From Sphingobium sp. Z007 (GTDB lineage: Bacteria > Pseudomonadota > Alphaproteobacteria > Sphingomonadales > Sphingomonadaceae), in the NCBI RefSeq assembly GCF_900013425.1, contig NZ_FBXK01000002.1, positions 124,001 through 188,000 on the forward strand: a DNA stretch of 64,000 nt. The letters are read 5' to 3'. Under the pieces are notes generated by a model, which made no database searches, was not told the DNA's origin, and saw only the letters and a program-made list of their open reading frames with translations. A program made the translations under genes and the position numbers. Below, in pieces: positions 51,397-60,814 of the stretch (position 1 is its first letter; each line of letters starts with the position of its first letter).

Positions 51397-52455
51397 TTAG
51401 ATGAGTTGGTCCTTAAGCATCGGCGGCGACCGCTTGGCATCGTAAACAGGACCCGGCTCGCGACATGCCTGCGCGTGAGCGCGAATACGACGCTTATAGT
51501 GGTAGGTCTCGGGCGCGAGTGCGACGAATCCAAGTACGATACCCACGAGGACATGGGCCGCGACCGTGATACCTGTGACGAGTACGATCGCAGCAACGAT
51601 CTCCAGATTTTGGCCAACGAAAAGGGCAGCAACGCCCACGAGCGCGACGTCCTTGTTGGGGACTAGCGGAAGGCGCGACATCATCAGGCGGACGCTCGCC
51701 AGCAATATCCACCTTCCTGCTGCGACGTCGGGAACAACGAGATGCCACATAAGCGCGGAGAGCGTCACCGTCGCCGCAATGCGCAGGAGATGGACGACGA
51801 AGATGCGGATCAGCACAGGACGACGAAGCGTGAACATTCGATGTCCGAATGCGGTGATACCGATCGACACGGCCATCACGAAAAACACAGACCCGACAAT
51901 CGCGGTTCCGACGCTTCCGGTCCTCAACTCAAGGAACATGGGATAGGCGAGAGCGAGTACGGCGATCGTCGCCACATTGCCAGCAAGCGCGGACAGAATC
52001 GCGACATCCTTTACGGCACCAAATGGCGACGCGACCATCTCAGCCCGGCGTTTTGCCCAAAGATAGAACTGCGTCTCTCCCATGTAGCCCAGGACAAGAT
52101 TATTGGTCACCTGCTTGTGAAGCAACGGAAGCAGACCAACGACGGGCAAGCGCCATAGCCCCCGGAAGATCGCCCACTCGGACACCGGTGTAGCTAGGTA
52201 GGAAGCCGCAAACGCCAACCAGAACAGAGCGCTCGTCGGTACTAAGGTGGTGAGAGTTATGAAATCGATGGAGCGCAGCTGAAATGCAACGGCGGCAAGA
52301 ATCGCTAGCGAGAACGCAAGGCTACCCCAACGGGTGAAGCGGGGCCGGACAACGCCCTGAAGCGTCCTGAGCGTGGCTGGCAGCGTACTCGGTTTGATGG
52401 GCAAGCCCAAAGGCCCGATGTTCATGTTAGTTAGGTCCCGAAAATCGAAGTCCAT
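51397..52455 (-). CDS. Lysylphosphatidylglycerol-synthase-like (UPF0104) membrane protein
   Basis: A 352-residue polytopic protein with about eight hydrophobic segments, resembling the AglD/UPF0104 flippase-like family related to the membrane part of MprF. Markers are AFAASYLATPVSEWAIFRGL near residue 80 and LVLGYMGETQFYLWAKRR near residue 120. There is a basic C-terminal tail. The ATG at 52455 (DFDFRDLTN) is used; one at 52425 (NIGPLGL) is an alternative. A role in lipid export or modification is inferred from the family. Confidence 0.65.
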   Translation of the reverse strand: MDFDFRDLTNMNIGPLGLPIKPSTLPATLRTLQGVVRPRFTRWGSLAFSLAILAAVAFQLRSIDFITLTTLVPTSALFWLAFAASYLATPVSEWAIFRGLWRLPVVGLLPLLHKQVTNNLVLGYMGETQFYLWAKRRAEMVASPFGAVKDVAILSALAGNVATIAVLALAYPMFLELRTGSVGTAIVGSVFFVMAVSIGITAFGHRMFTLRRPVLIRIFVVHLLRIAATVTLSALMWHLVVPDVAAGRWILLASVRLMMSRLPLVPNKDVALVGVAALFVGQNLEIVAAIVLVTGITVAAHVLVGIVLGFVALAPETYHYKRRIRAHAQACREPGPVYDAKRSPPMLKDQLI

Positions 52456-52773
52456 TGCCACAGGCCCCGGACAATTCGCGTGGCTCGAACGCCGACACAA
52501 AGGTGGCATCGCGCGCAGATAGCGTTCCGCTATAGGTCGCATGGCTCGTGCGATAGAGCCACGACCATCATCGCCGCCACCGCTCCGATGCGAGCGGCAA
52601 GCCCCCAGCTCAGACTGATACATCACCAGCGCATGACTTGGTGCGCTGGGAAGCGTCCTTGCTCGCGTCATCAATTTTCCCGACCGCTCTGGAATAATGT
52701 CTATTGTCTGAAGACGCCGCGGCCGAACAAATCCGCAGTCCGCTTGCTAGAAACGAGCGGACCTGCACGGCCT
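52456..52773. other. Intergenic stretch without a supported gene
   Basis: A 318-base gap between the membrane protein and the second TonB receptor. The reading frame of the former can be extended back to 52674, but that extension is Arg/Ser-rich and unlike its body. No promoter or hairpin was convincing. Confidence 0.4.
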
Positions 52774-55110
52774 TCAAAAGTCGCGAGATAGTGAGATCGC
52801 GAAGGCGCGTGGGCGGGCGGGTGTGTACTGGCGTTCTGTGCGTACCGAAAAGGGATTGCCAAAGGCAAGTGTGTCGCCCCGCGCATTGAAGATGTTTGTC
52901 GCGGACAGTTCCACCGCGAACGGTCCCCTGCGGACCTCGAGCCCCGCCGCGAACTCGGCGAACCCGCCCATCCGCCGATCGAGTCCCGGGTCCAGGCTCA
53001 GCCTAGACCGCCCCACGTAGCGGCCGGTTACTGTAGGCGACACCTGCCAGGAACTAGCATTAATCGAATGCCGCACCTCGAAGTGGCCGGACACGCCAGG
53101 CACAACAGGAAGGCGCGGGTCACGCTCCAGATCGGCACCGTCGATACCGCGAATAAGGCGAGCCCGCTGGCCGGACGCGCCCGCGACGAAGGACCAAGCC
53201 GCCGTCGGCCGCCACCGGACGGTCAGTTCGCCGCCGAGAATCCTTGCGTCGCCAGCGTTGCGCGTGGCTACAAGGCCGGTATCGAGGAGATAGTCCGATT
53301 GAACGTCCGACCATAAGGAGCTGAACGCGCCAAGCTCAAACTGAAGTCGGCCGTTAATTGAATTTTGTCGAAAGCCAGCTTCAAAAGCTACCAACTGGTC
53401 GGCGTCATACCGGCGGGTTTCCATGTTCGACGGATCAAGACCTCCCGGCCGGAACGCAGACGCCACGCGAAGATAGGCTAGCGAGACTGATGAGGGCGAC
53501 CACGACAGCGTCGCACTGGGCGAGACGCCCCACGAAGTCTTGGCCCGAACTTCGGTTCCGCCGTCATCGTCGCGGTCCTCCTTGACGGTTGAGCGGAAAA
53601 CGCGGAGGCCGAGGCCGAGGCGAAGACCGTCGATAAGCGGCCGGCTACCCTCGGCAAACATGGCCGTTTCGGTGACGCTTCTTGAAGCATCCAACAATTC
53701 TGCGACCACCGGGCCGGCCTCCGATGCACGGCCGCGAGCGCTGCTTCGGGATGAGAGGTACGAAACGCCCAATGCCCAGGGCGTTCGGCCGCTTTTGTTC
53801 GCAAGGCGGATTTCTTGGTCAAATACCTGATATGTGCGGGTTTCGGCATAGCGCAGCGGCGCGACCAGACCGAGGACCGCGGCCGCGCTGCTCGCGTCGT
53901 CAACCTTAAGCGTCCACTGCGTAGCGAGGCTTGTAGAAACGGTTAGGACACGTGACCCGAGCTCGCCTTGCAAGACCCCCGAGGTGAGCACGACGTCATT
54001 CGACCGCGGCTCCCGCAGCCGGTCCCCCCGTGTCAATTCCTCCCTGTCGCGATCCACATATTGGCTGTCGCGCGCGCGGATGCTCTGACCGGCACCGACG
54101 AAATCAAAGGTCCAACCCTCACGCGGGAGAACGCGAAGCGACGCTCTAGCGCCGCGCACGACCGTTTGGTTGACGTCCGAGCGACCTCCAGCGTTGTCGA
54201 TCCAGCCTGGAGCGACGTCGGCGTAGCCGACCAACCGCAAGGCGGTCTGATTCTGACGCACGGGCAAGTTGACGACTGCCTCGACAGACCCGCCGACGCC
54301 GTGACCAAGTAGGGCGGCGAGACGCTGGCGAGAGCGGCCGGCAAATCGGACCAAATCGGGCGCAATGGTCATCACGCGATAGACGCCGCCCAGTGCTCCC
54401 GTGCCGTAAAGCGGCCCCTGCGGTCCCTTCAGTACCTCGACCCGATCCACATCAACCATTCGGAAGTCGGGATCGGGCGCGTCGTAAGTGATCCGGGCCT
54501 CGTTCAGGTACACGCTCACCGGGGATTGTCCGAAGCCGATAAACGGACTGTCGGCTATGCCCCGCAAGAACAATCGGCTCGCACCTGGCCCGCCATTCGT
54601 AGCAATCAATCCCTGAACCTGGGTCGCCACCGCCGACGTGCCAGCGTCCGAGCCCGCGGCGGCGCTTCCATCCAGTACATGGACCGTGACCGGTCCCGGC
54701 ACTTGCGAAAGCAACTCGCGCATCTTCCTGGCGGTGACGATGATGTCCGATGAAACGGTTGGATCTGCGCTGGCGGCTGTCGGGCCGGCGTTCGGGGCGG
54801 CGGGGGCAGCCGATATCCGAAAGGTCGCGGGTCCCACGCGGCGGGCGGACAGGCCAGTGCCTGCCAATAGCCGCGCGTATGCGGCATCGATCGTCATCCG
54901 GCCTCGCAACGCGATCACCCGGTGCCGCGGAAGCGGAGCATCGAGCGCGAACGATGTCTTCGTCTGAGTGGCGAGCGCGGCGAGCATCGCTTCAAGCGTA
55001 CCAGCGGGGACGTCGATCAGAAGGACACGCTCCTGAGCCGCTGCCGGTCCGGCAACGCTAGTCGCTAGCGCCACGGACGAGACGCACAGTGCTTCCTTCC
55101 ACTTTCGCAT
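52774..55110 (-). CDS. fecA: TonB-dependent receptor with STN signalling domain
   Basis: A 778-residue transducing receptor. After the signal peptide (ending GPAAAQ) an STN domain covers about residues 25-105 (LLIDVPAGTLEAMLAAL...), which relays substrate binding to the FecR-type protein. A TonB box SDIIVTARK lies near 122, then the plug with VDRVEVLKGPQGPLYGTGALGG and a barrel ending RAFAISLSRDF. It starts inside the 3' end of fecR, 53 bases of overlap. The substrate is unknown; the Fec name marks the system type, not ferric citrate. Confidence 0.85.
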   Translation of the reverse strand: MRKWKEALCVSSVALATSVAGPAAAQERVLLIDVPAGTLEAMLAALATQTKTSFALDAPLPRHRVIALRGRMTIDAAYARLLAGTGLSARRVGPATFRISAAPAAPNAGPTAASADPTVSSDIIVTARKMRELLSQVPGPVTVHVLDGSAAAGSDAGTSAVATQVQGLIATNGGPGASRLFLRGIADSPFIGFGQSPVSVYLNEARITYDAPDPDFRMVDVDRVEVLKGPQGPLYGTGALGGVYRVMTIAPDLVRFAGRSRQRLAALLGHGVGGSVEAVVNLPVRQNQTALRLVGYADVAPGWIDNAGGRSDVNQTVVRGARASLRVLPREGWTFDFVGAGQSIRARDSQYVDRDREELTRGDRLREPRSNDVVLTSGVLQGELGSRVLTVSTSLATQWTLKVDDASSAAAVLGLVAPLRYAETRTYQVFDQEIRLANKSGRTPWALGVSYLSSRSSARGRASEAGPVVAELLDASRSVTETAMFAEGSRPLIDGLRLGLGLRVFRSTVKEDRDDDGGTEVRAKTSWGVSPSATLSWSPSSVSLAYLRVASAFRPGGLDPSNMETRRYDADQLVAFEAGFRQNSINGRLQFELGAFSSLWSDVQSDYLLDTGLVATRNAGDARILGGELTVRWRPTAAWSFVAGASGQRARLIRGIDGADLERDPRLPVVPGVSGHFEVRHSINASSWQVSPTVTGRYVGRSRLSLDPGLDRRMGGFAEFAAGLEVRRGPFAVELSATNIFNARGDTLAFGNPFSVRTERQYTPARPRAFAISLSRDF

Positions 55111-55996
55111 CCAACCCCGTCAGCTGCTTGAGCGTGTCGATGGCTGACGCGCCCGGTTCGATCGTGATGACGCCAGAGAAGCGTCTGCGGGCCATGTCGC
55201 GGCCGATCTCCACCCGCCGTCCTGCGTAGCGCGACACATCGGCGACGACCAGCCCGAGCGGCGCGCGATTATACACGAGCCGACCCTGCCGCCAGCTCCC
55301 GACGGCCTCGGTCGCCTGGGCAGTGATCTCCACCACACCGCGTCCCGGGTCTGCGAAAAGCGCCTTGCCCGCGTCTAGCACTACGGGTTGAGCGAACCGA
55401 ACCGAGCTCACCGACACGGTCCCGGCCTGAACCGCGACCCTGAGTACACCGTTCTCCAAAGAGACATCGAACCGGGTGCCGACATCTTTGACGAGGAAGT
55501 CGGCTGCCTCGACAGTGAAGGGCGAAGCAGAATCGTGGCGCACTTCGAAGAACGCGGTCCCGGTCAACCGCACGTGGCGGGCATTGTCGGCATTGGCAAC
55601 CAATGTCGATCCCGGTGCCAGTGTCGCTTTCGCACCGCTTGGTAGCGTCACAGACCTCATCTCGCCGGCGGCAGTGCGATAGGTCGGCGAGGGGGTCGGC
55701 GCGTCAAAGCGCAGAAGCGGCAGTGATACGATGGCCACGGCCGAGGCTGCAACGGCGCCCGCGACGATGCGCCAGCGCAGCCATTTGCGTGCGCCTTTGT
55801 TTTTGACCGCGCGCGGAAGAAGAGCGGGCCGTAGGCGATCGATCTCTTCATCAAGCAGCGCAATCTCGTTATAACACGCACGATGCTCAGGATTCGCAGC
55901 TAGCCAGCGAGTAAAGCCATCCCAGTCAAAGTCGTCGCGATGCTGTCCCTGATGCCACAGCGCGGCCTGCTCGTAGATGTCCTCTGTCGTGGTCAT
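55058..55996 (-). CDS. fecR: FecR-type membrane anti-sigma regulator
   Basis: A 312-residue protein starting at TTTEDIYEQAALWHQGQH (ATG at 55996). The cytoplasmic DUF4880-like end has GFTRWLAANPEHRACYNEI. One membrane segment follows (IVAGAVAASAVAIVSLPLL), then the periplasmic FecR domain with YRTAAGEMRSVTLPSGAKATL and GTAFFEVRHD. The end resembles an STN-like fold (RVEIGRDMARRRFSGVITIEPG). It passes the receptor's signal to the sigma factor downstream of it in logic but upstream in the operon. Confidence 0.87.
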   Translation of the reverse strand: MTTTEDIYEQAALWHQGQHRDDFDWDGFTRWLAANPEHRACYNEIALLDEEIDRLRPALLPRAVKNKGARKWLRWRIVAGAVAASAVAIVSLPLLRFDAPTPSPTYRTAAGEMRSVTLPSGAKATLAPGSTLVANADNARHVRLTGTAFFEVRHDSASPFTVEAADFLVKDVGTRFDVSLENGVLRVAVQAGTVSVSSVRFAQPVVLDAGKALFADPGRGVVEITAQATEAVGSWRQGRLVYNRAPLGLVVADVSRYAGRRVEIGRDMARRRFSGVITIEPGASAIDTLKQLTGLDAKVEGSTVRLVRGASD

Positions 55997-56070
55997 TGCG
56001 CATCGCCGCCGACGGAGCACACCGACAGCCTCCTGGTTCGAATGTAAGACGCCGAGCAAGCCATCCCGCC

Positions 56071-56637
56071 TCAGTCCTTCAGCGTCCGGCGAAGAAAAGC
56101 CATCGCGGTTGCCATGTGCTTCTCCACGCCGCTGCGCGTTATACCGAGCTCTCGGGCAACGTCCGCGTGCGGTAGCCCATCGAGCTTGTGAAGCCGGAAC
56201 ACTCGGCCGGCTGCGGGCGGAATCGCCGCGATAGCGATCTCCAGCCTTGCCGAGCGCTCCCGCTCCTCCATTGCCTGGTCGGCGCTCAGGCGCGGATCGG
56301 CTGCCTCGCTTAGGCCGGCAGCCCCATACTCCGCGTCTGACCAGTCACGGTCGCGCGTCGCGCGTCGGCGCCTCTCCCGCATCCGGTCTAGCACAAGATT
56401 CTGTGCTGCGCGGTAGAGATACGCGCGGCCATTTGCGACGGGGCTGCCGCCGGCCGCATGAACTCGCAGCCAGAGTTCCTGAAGCACGTCTTCCGCTTCG
56501 ACCGGATCGCCTGTGCGCGTGACCAGAAAGCGCAGAAGCTCCGGACGGTACGCTTCGTACACGGCGGCAAGACCGGATTGCGGGGCGTGGACGAGCTTCT
56601 CCCGTTTACCTTTTTCTCCAGGGGCGTTCGGAGGCAA
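56071..56637 (-). CDS. fecI: FecI-type ECF sigma factor
   Basis: A 188-residue ECF sigma factor. Region 2 contains YRPELLRFLVTRTGDPVEAEDVLQELWLR and ANGRAYLYRAAQNLVLDRMRERRRR (locations about residues 29-90); region 4 shows VFRLHKLDGLPHADVARELG and the final ITRSGVEKHMATAMAFLRR. The first residues are Lys/Pro-rich, and a later start near the GTC-CAC (VHAPQSG) is possible, though no standard start lies there. It is first in the order fecI-fecR-receptor on the minus strand. Confidence 0.87.
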   Translation of the reverse strand: MPPNAPGEKGKREKLVHAPQSGLAAVYEAYRPELLRFLVTRTGDPVEAEDVLQELWLRVHAAGGSPVANGRAYLYRAAQNLVLDRMRERRRRATRDRDWSDAEYGAAGLSEAADPRLSADQAMEERERSARLEIAIAAIPPAAGRVFRLHKLDGLPHADVARELGITRSGVEKHMATAMAFLRRTLKD

Positions 56638-56763
56638 AAAATCAGTCCCGGCTTTTCGGCAGGTGCGGTTGCGTCCTGCGGCGGCGTCTCATTCGCAGAG
56701 GATGGCCCAAAGGCGGTGGACTTGCAACGCCCAGGTGAGCTCTTCCTGTCGAAAGGTTATGAG

Positions 56764-57711
56764 TTGGGCACTGCTATCGTGGCTGCGGCACTGTTTCTGC
56801 CTCCTCCAGTAATGCTGGATCAGATGGCGATCGTGCCGGTGCTTTTTCAAGAAACGGCACCTGTCGGCCATGTGCCGCAAGAGGTACCGGCTATAGGCTC
56901 CGAAGGCGAAGCAACGTCGGCAAACCCCGTTGAGGCTCCCACGCCACCGTCGTCACCGGAGGAAGGTTTGCCGATAGATATTGGCGCCGAGCAGCAGACG
57001 GTCGAACACAATGACATTGTGGTCACTGCTCGACCGGGTCATGCGCCGGGAGATCCGTTGCAAGCTGTCAACGCACAGGCATTTGCAATCACCCAGACCG
57101 TTGACAAGGCGGTCGTCGCGCCGGTGGCGATGACCTATCAACGCGCCTTGCCTGGCCCGGTTCGTGGGGCAATCCGCAATTTCTTCAATAATCTGGCTGA
57201 ACCGGTTGCATTCCTCAATTTCCTCGTTCAGCTCAAACCCGGCAAGGCGGCCGAGACGGCCGGACGGTTTGCGATCAACACAACGGTCGGCGTCGCCGGG
57301 ATGATCGATGTCGCCCGGAAAAAACCGTTCAAACTACCTCGTAGATCGAACGGCTTTGCCAACACACTGGGCTATTACGGCGTAAAGCCCGGCCCCTTTC
57401 TGTTCCTTCCGCTGATCGGCCCTACGACCGTCAGAGACCTCATCGGCCTTGGTATCGACCGAATGGTTCTTCCGTCGGCGTTCGGCCAGCCGTTCAACCA
57501 GCCCACCTACACGGTTCCAGCAAGCATCGTTGGGTCGCTTGATTACCGGGTCCAGTTCGACTCACAACTTCGCGAGTTGAAAGACACGCCGGACCCGTAT
57601 GCTGCTTCGCGCAGGAACTATCTGGAAGGCCGCCAGGCGGAGATTGACGCTCTGCATGGGCGAACGTCACCGCAACCGATCACGCGCCGTACGCTCCCGG
57701 TTTTCCCATGA
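56764..57711 (+). CDS. mlaA: MlaA (VacJ)-family outer-membrane lipid-asymmetry protein
   Basis: The MlaA domain runs from about NDIVVTARPGHAPGDPLQAVN to DPYAASRRNYLEGR. Signature blocks are RFAINTTVGVAGMIDVARKK and NTLGYYGVKPGPFLFLPLIGPTTVRD. It removes misplaced phospholipids from the outer leaflet. Residues 1-80 are Pro/Glu-rich (ANPVEAPTPPSSPEEG). The start is uncertain: I use TTG at 56764 before GTAIVAAALFLPPP, a possible signal sequence. The open frame extends to 56458 but overlaps the sigma-factor gene in antisense. No lipobox was seen. It overlaps the next gene by four bases. Confidence 0.82.
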   Translation: MGTAIVAAALFLPPPVMLDQMAIVPVLFQETAPVGHVPQEVPAIGSEGEATSANPVEAPTPPSSPEEGLPIDIGAEQQTVEHNDIVVTARPGHAPGDPLQAVNAQAFAITQTVDKAVVAPVAMTYQRALPGPVRGAIRNFFNNLAEPVAFLNFLVQLKPGKAAETAGRFAINTTVGVAGMIDVARKKPFKLPRRSNGFANTLGYYGVKPGPFLFLPLIGPTTVRDLIGLGIDRMVLPSAFGQPFNQPTYTVPASIVGSLDYRVQFDSQLRELKDTPDPYAASRRNYLEGRQAEIDALHGRTSPQPITRRTLPVFP

Positions 57712-58394
57712 TGCATGGCTCTCCTGCTCGTTCCGAACTACGCCGCATACAAGAGAATTGGCTTGCCAAGAGCGAACGACGGGTTCTCCAATGGCTTTGC
57801 GCCCGAATGCCTGCTTCCATCACGCCGGATCGCCTGACCGCCATCGGCATGATTGGAGCCACAATGGTTTTTGGCGGCTACATTGCGAGCAATCTTGGCC
57901 ACCTTTGGTTACTTTTGTCCCTCGCCGGCTATGTCGTTCAATGGTTTGGGGACTCAATGGACGGAAGCCTCGCGCGGTATCGTAAGATCGAGCGCCCCTC
58001 CTACGGATACTTCATCGATCACAGTTGTGACGGGATGGCAAATCTGATGATCGTGGCCGGGATCGGCCTTTCCCCGTACGTGACCATGAACATCGCCATG
58101 GTCGCGCTGGCCGGTTACCTCTTGATGTCGGTTCACACATTCCTCGCGGCGCGAGTGATGGGCGAATTGCGACTGTCCTATCTCGCAATGGGTCCTACCG
58201 AGCTTCGCCTTTTCCTGATCCTGTTGACGATTGCGATGATGGCAATCGAGCCCGGCGGAGACCGTATCTGGACGATACCGGCACTAGACGCTCTGGTAGG
58301 ATTCATCGGCGCCGCGCTGATTTGCCTATTTATAGTGCAAACCTTGCTAGTGGCTAGAACACTTGCTCGTGTCGATTCAAATGCGGATCGTTGA
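57708..58394 (+). CDS. CDP-alcohol phosphatidyltransferase
   Basis: A 228-residue membrane enzyme of the CDP-alcohol phosphotransferase family that joins a CDP-diacylglycerol or similar donor to an alcohol. The catalytic signature is complete: DSMDGSLARYRKIERPSYG followed by YFIDHSCDG, i.e. DGxxARx8GxxxDxxxD, near residues 83-110. Six membrane segments are visible. Its ATG overlaps the mlaA stop, and its own end overlaps the glycosyltransferase start by 14 bases. The alcohol acceptor cannot be told. Confidence 0.88.
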   Translation: MMHGSPARSELRRIQENWLAKSERRVLQWLCARMPASITPDRLTAIGMIGATMVFGGYIASNLGHLWLLLSLAGYVVQWFGDSMDGSLARYRKIERPSYGYFIDHSCDGMANLMIVAGIGLSPYVTMNIAMVALAGYLLMSVHTFLAARVMGELRLSYLAMGPTELRLFLILLTIAMMAIEPGGDRIWTIPALDALVGFIGAALICLFIVQTLLVARTLARVDSNADR

Positions 58395-59553
58395 TGTCAA
58401 TGAGTACTACTGCCCGACAGGAGGTGGGGTTCGAACGTACATCGACCGGAAAATGCGACTCCTGGCTGATCTTGGTCACGAACTTATTGTCATCGCACCC
58501 GGCCATGAGTATCGTCTCGAACACCGCCCCGGCGGGGGGCGCGTTTTCTGGGTAGCCGCACCCCGCCTTCCGTTCGACCGAAGCTACGGGATGTTCTGGG
58601 ATGGGGCTCCGGTAACGGCACTGCTCGATGAACTAAATCCCGACGTCGTCGAGACAAGCTCGCCGTTTCGCCCCGCATGGATCGTCGCCAACTGGAGAGC
58701 GCCCGCGGCTAAAGTCTTCTTCGCACACAATGACCATATGACTGCCTACGCGCAGCGTTGGGTGGGACGACTGGCCTCGCGGCAAAAAGTTGAGAGTTGG
58801 TTTGGGTGGTACACCCGCTACCTTGCTCACTTCCTCGACAGGTTCGATGCCTTTGTCACGAATGGCAGGACGCTCGACCGTTGGTATTCCGGCCGCGGAC
58901 TTCAGGTCGATGCACCGCTTCCGCTCGGCGTGGAAGGCGGCGTTTTCGCCCCGCATCTTCGAGATGAACAACTACGGGCAGCGCTACTGGGCGAGTGCCA
59001 CCTTCCGCCTTGTGCGCATTTACTTATCGGGGTCGGGAGGCATCACCCGGAGAAGCGCTGGCCGATGGTTATTGATGCGGTTGAACAAGCCGGCCAATCG
59101 GCACCTATTGGGCTCATCCTCCTTGGCGACGGCGTCGATCGACCCAAAATCTTCAGCCGCGTCGCTGGCAATCCCCACATCCGGCTGTTTAAGCCGATCT
59201 TCGAGCGTGAGCGATTTGCATCCGTGTTGGCCAGCGCAGATGCGCTCGTGCACGGATCGGATACCGAACCTTTTGGTCTCGTTGCCTTAGAAGCCATCGC
59301 GTCAGGGCTGCCGTTGATTGTTCCTAACGAGGGAGGGTCAGCGGAATTTGCAGCACCAAGCCATTCCGAATCCTATAATGCGCGTGACGCGAAATCCTGC
59401 GCAGCGGCGATCCTGCGCCTGTTGGCGCGGGATTCCGTACAGTTACGTTCGGCAACCCTGGATGCAGCAGGAAGAGTTCGTACGGATCTCGATCACCTAA
59501 TTGATCTACTGGATTATTATAATCAGCTACTCTTACGACGATCGATTTCATGA
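58381..59553 (+). CDS. GT4-family glycosyltransferase
   Basis: A 390-residue retaining glycosyltransferase of the GT-B fold. The N-terminal domain starts RIVDVNEYYCPTGGGVRTYI, a UDP-sugar-type loop. The C-terminal block has ALVHGSDTEPFGLVALEAIA with the ExFGxxxxE motif and LPLIVPNEGGSAE after it. The ATG at 58381 is inside the previous gene, so translation is coupled. With a phosphatidyltransferase upstream, a glycolipid acceptor is a reasonable guess. The nearest well-known relatives act on diacylglycerol or phosphatidylinositol. Confidence 0.86.
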   Translation: MRIVDVNEYYCPTGGGVRTYIDRKMRLLADLGHELIVIAPGHEYRLEHRPGGGRVFWVAAPRLPFDRSYGMFWDGAPVTALLDELNPDVVETSSPFRPAWIVANWRAPAAKVFFAHNDHMTAYAQRWVGRLASRQKVESWFGWYTRYLAHFLDRFDAFVTNGRTLDRWYSGRGLQVDAPLPLGVEGGVFAPHLRDEQLRAALLGECHLPPCAHLLIGVGRHHPEKRWPMVIDAVEQAGQSAPIGLILLGDGVDRPKIFSRVAGNPHIRLFKPIFERERFASVLASADALVHGSDTEPFGLVALEAIASGLPLIVPNEGGSAEFAAPSHSESYNARDAKSCAAAILRLLARDSVQLRSATLDAAGRVRTDLDHLIDLLDYYNQLLLRRSIS

Positions 59554-59592
59554 TAAATTTCGCGAAAAAAAATGAAGCAAGGGTTGTAGTCA

Positions 59593-60066
59593 TTGACGTA
59601 TCTTACGGAAAACATTCCCTGGTGGCTTGATATAGCGCGCATCCTACTGGCAGGGTTGCTGGGTGCCATAATTGGCTGGCAACGTGAGCACCACGGCAGG
59701 GAAGCCGGAATCCGAACCTACATGGCTGCTTCGCTAGGAGCCTGCGCCTTCGGACTTGTGTCGAACGCCATCGGGGACCAAGGTCGCATCTCTGCGGGAA
59801 TTGTTACTGGAGTAGGATTCATTGGCGCCGGCATCATCCTGCGCGACGCTGGGCGCGTGACGGGGCTCACAACGGCAGCTACGCTCTGGGCGTCTGCAGC
59901 GGTCGGGTTAAGCGCCGCGTACGGGATCTATCATCTGGCTGTCATAACCGCTCTGATGCTTCTTCTGATCCTTGAGCTGCCTCGCATGCCTGGGTGGACG
60001 CGGGTTTCGCACCGAGCCCGCTTGCATGTACACCATTCGGATTCCGACGACGAACCTACTCGATGA
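59593..60066 (+). CDS. MgtC/SapB-family membrane protein
   Basis: A 157-residue protein of the MgtC/SapB family with four membrane segments. Family blocks are LLAGLLGAIIGWQREHHGREAGIRTYM and GRISAGIVTGVGFIGAGIIL (locations residues about 18-90), followed by TGLTTAATLWASAAVGLSAAYG. It starts at TTG (59593) behind AAGGG. It ends with a His/Asp-rich tail (HVHHSDSDDEPTR). MgtC proteins affect magnesium and phosphate balance and acid tolerance; here it follows the lipid operon. Confidence 0.87.
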   Translation: MTYLTENIPWWLDIARILLAGLLGAIIGWQREHHGREAGIRTYMAASLGACAFGLVSNAIGDQGRISAGIVTGVGFIGAGIILRDAGRVTGLTTAATLWASAAVGLSAAYGIYHLAVITALMLLLILELPRMPGWTRVSHRARLHVHHSDSDDEPTR

Positions 60067-60209
60067 ACATCACCTTGCACGCCGAAGCAGGCCAATCGGC
60101 TCGGAATCTAGCGCCGTGGAAGTTGGAATTGACGTCCCTTTCTCGGGATTTTCGCTTCGATGCAGCTTTTGAACGGCCAAATGAGCCTGCGGCTCAATCC
60201 GTGCTATGA
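60063..60209 (+). CDS. Possible 48-residue protein coupled to the MgtC-like gene
   Basis: An open frame starting at the ATG that overlaps the MgtC-like stop (ATGA) and beginning NITLHAEAGQSARNLAPWKL. No family was recognised. The coupling is suggestive, but the protein is short and the frame may be chance. Confidence 0.3.
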   Translation: MNITLHAEAGQSARNLAPWKLELTSLSRDFRFDAAFERPNEPAAQSVL

Positions 60210-60232
60210 TACGCTTGTACTGGGGATGTTCG

Positions 60233-60628
60233 ATGCGCTCGCTAAGCCTCGCTGTTTGCGGCCTTCTTCTCGCGGGGCCTGGCTTTGCTCAATCGCCGAA
60301 CTGGTTGAACGCCCGGACGATCGAAATCGACATGAAGAATTTCGCTTTCGTTCCAGCCACGATCACGCTTCAACGCGGTGTTCCCTACCGCTTGCGCTTT
60401 GTTAACACGGCAGGGGGCGGCCACAATTTTGTCGCCAAGGCCTTTTTCGAGCAAGCCAGTATTGCCCCTGCCAGCCGGTCGACGATCAACAAGGGTGAGG
60501 TCGATCTGGGAGGCGGAGAAAGCGGGGACGTGCGCCTGGTTGTCAACCGGATCGGAACCTACGACGTGCATTGTTCGCACTTCATGCACTCGATTTTCGG
60601 CATGAAAGGCAAGATCGTCGTCCGGTGA
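60233..60628 (+). CDS. Secreted cupredoxin-like protein
   Basis: A 131-residue periplasmic protein with signal peptide (RSLSLAVCGLLLAGPGFA) and a cupredoxin fold. Copper ligands fit H in GGGHNFVAK near residue 73, C in YDVHCSHFMHSIFGM near residue 116 with the following His and Met. The loop reading CSHFMHSIFGM is like that of plastocyanin/azurin-type blue copper proteins. ATG behind GGGGATG. It probably carries electrons or copper; no oxidase partner is adjacent. Confidence 0.8.
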   Translation: MRSLSLAVCGLLLAGPGFAQSPNWLNARTIEIDMKNFAFVPATITLQRGVPYRLRFVNTAGGGHNFVAKAFFEQASIAPASRSTINKGEVDLGGGESGDVRLVVNRIGTYDVHCSHFMHSIFGMKGKIVVR

Positions 60629-60814
60629 GCGTCACTGGCTCGGCTCTCTTCCATGTCATGGCTGAGGACGTTCGGCGTAATGCAACGGCAAAGCCAACTC
60701 AGGCTCTGATAAGTGATCTCGTCGGGCTTCGTAACATTGCCGTAGTCCGTTTCGCTGGCCTCATATTTTAGAGAGCAAGTCAACGGGCCCGACAGCGACC
60801 ACCCCGAAGGGCTA

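Noticed and set aside
56458..56763. N-terminal extension of the MlaA frame into the fecI region.
   Set aside because: The extension is antisense to a solid sigma-factor gene and has no domain signal.
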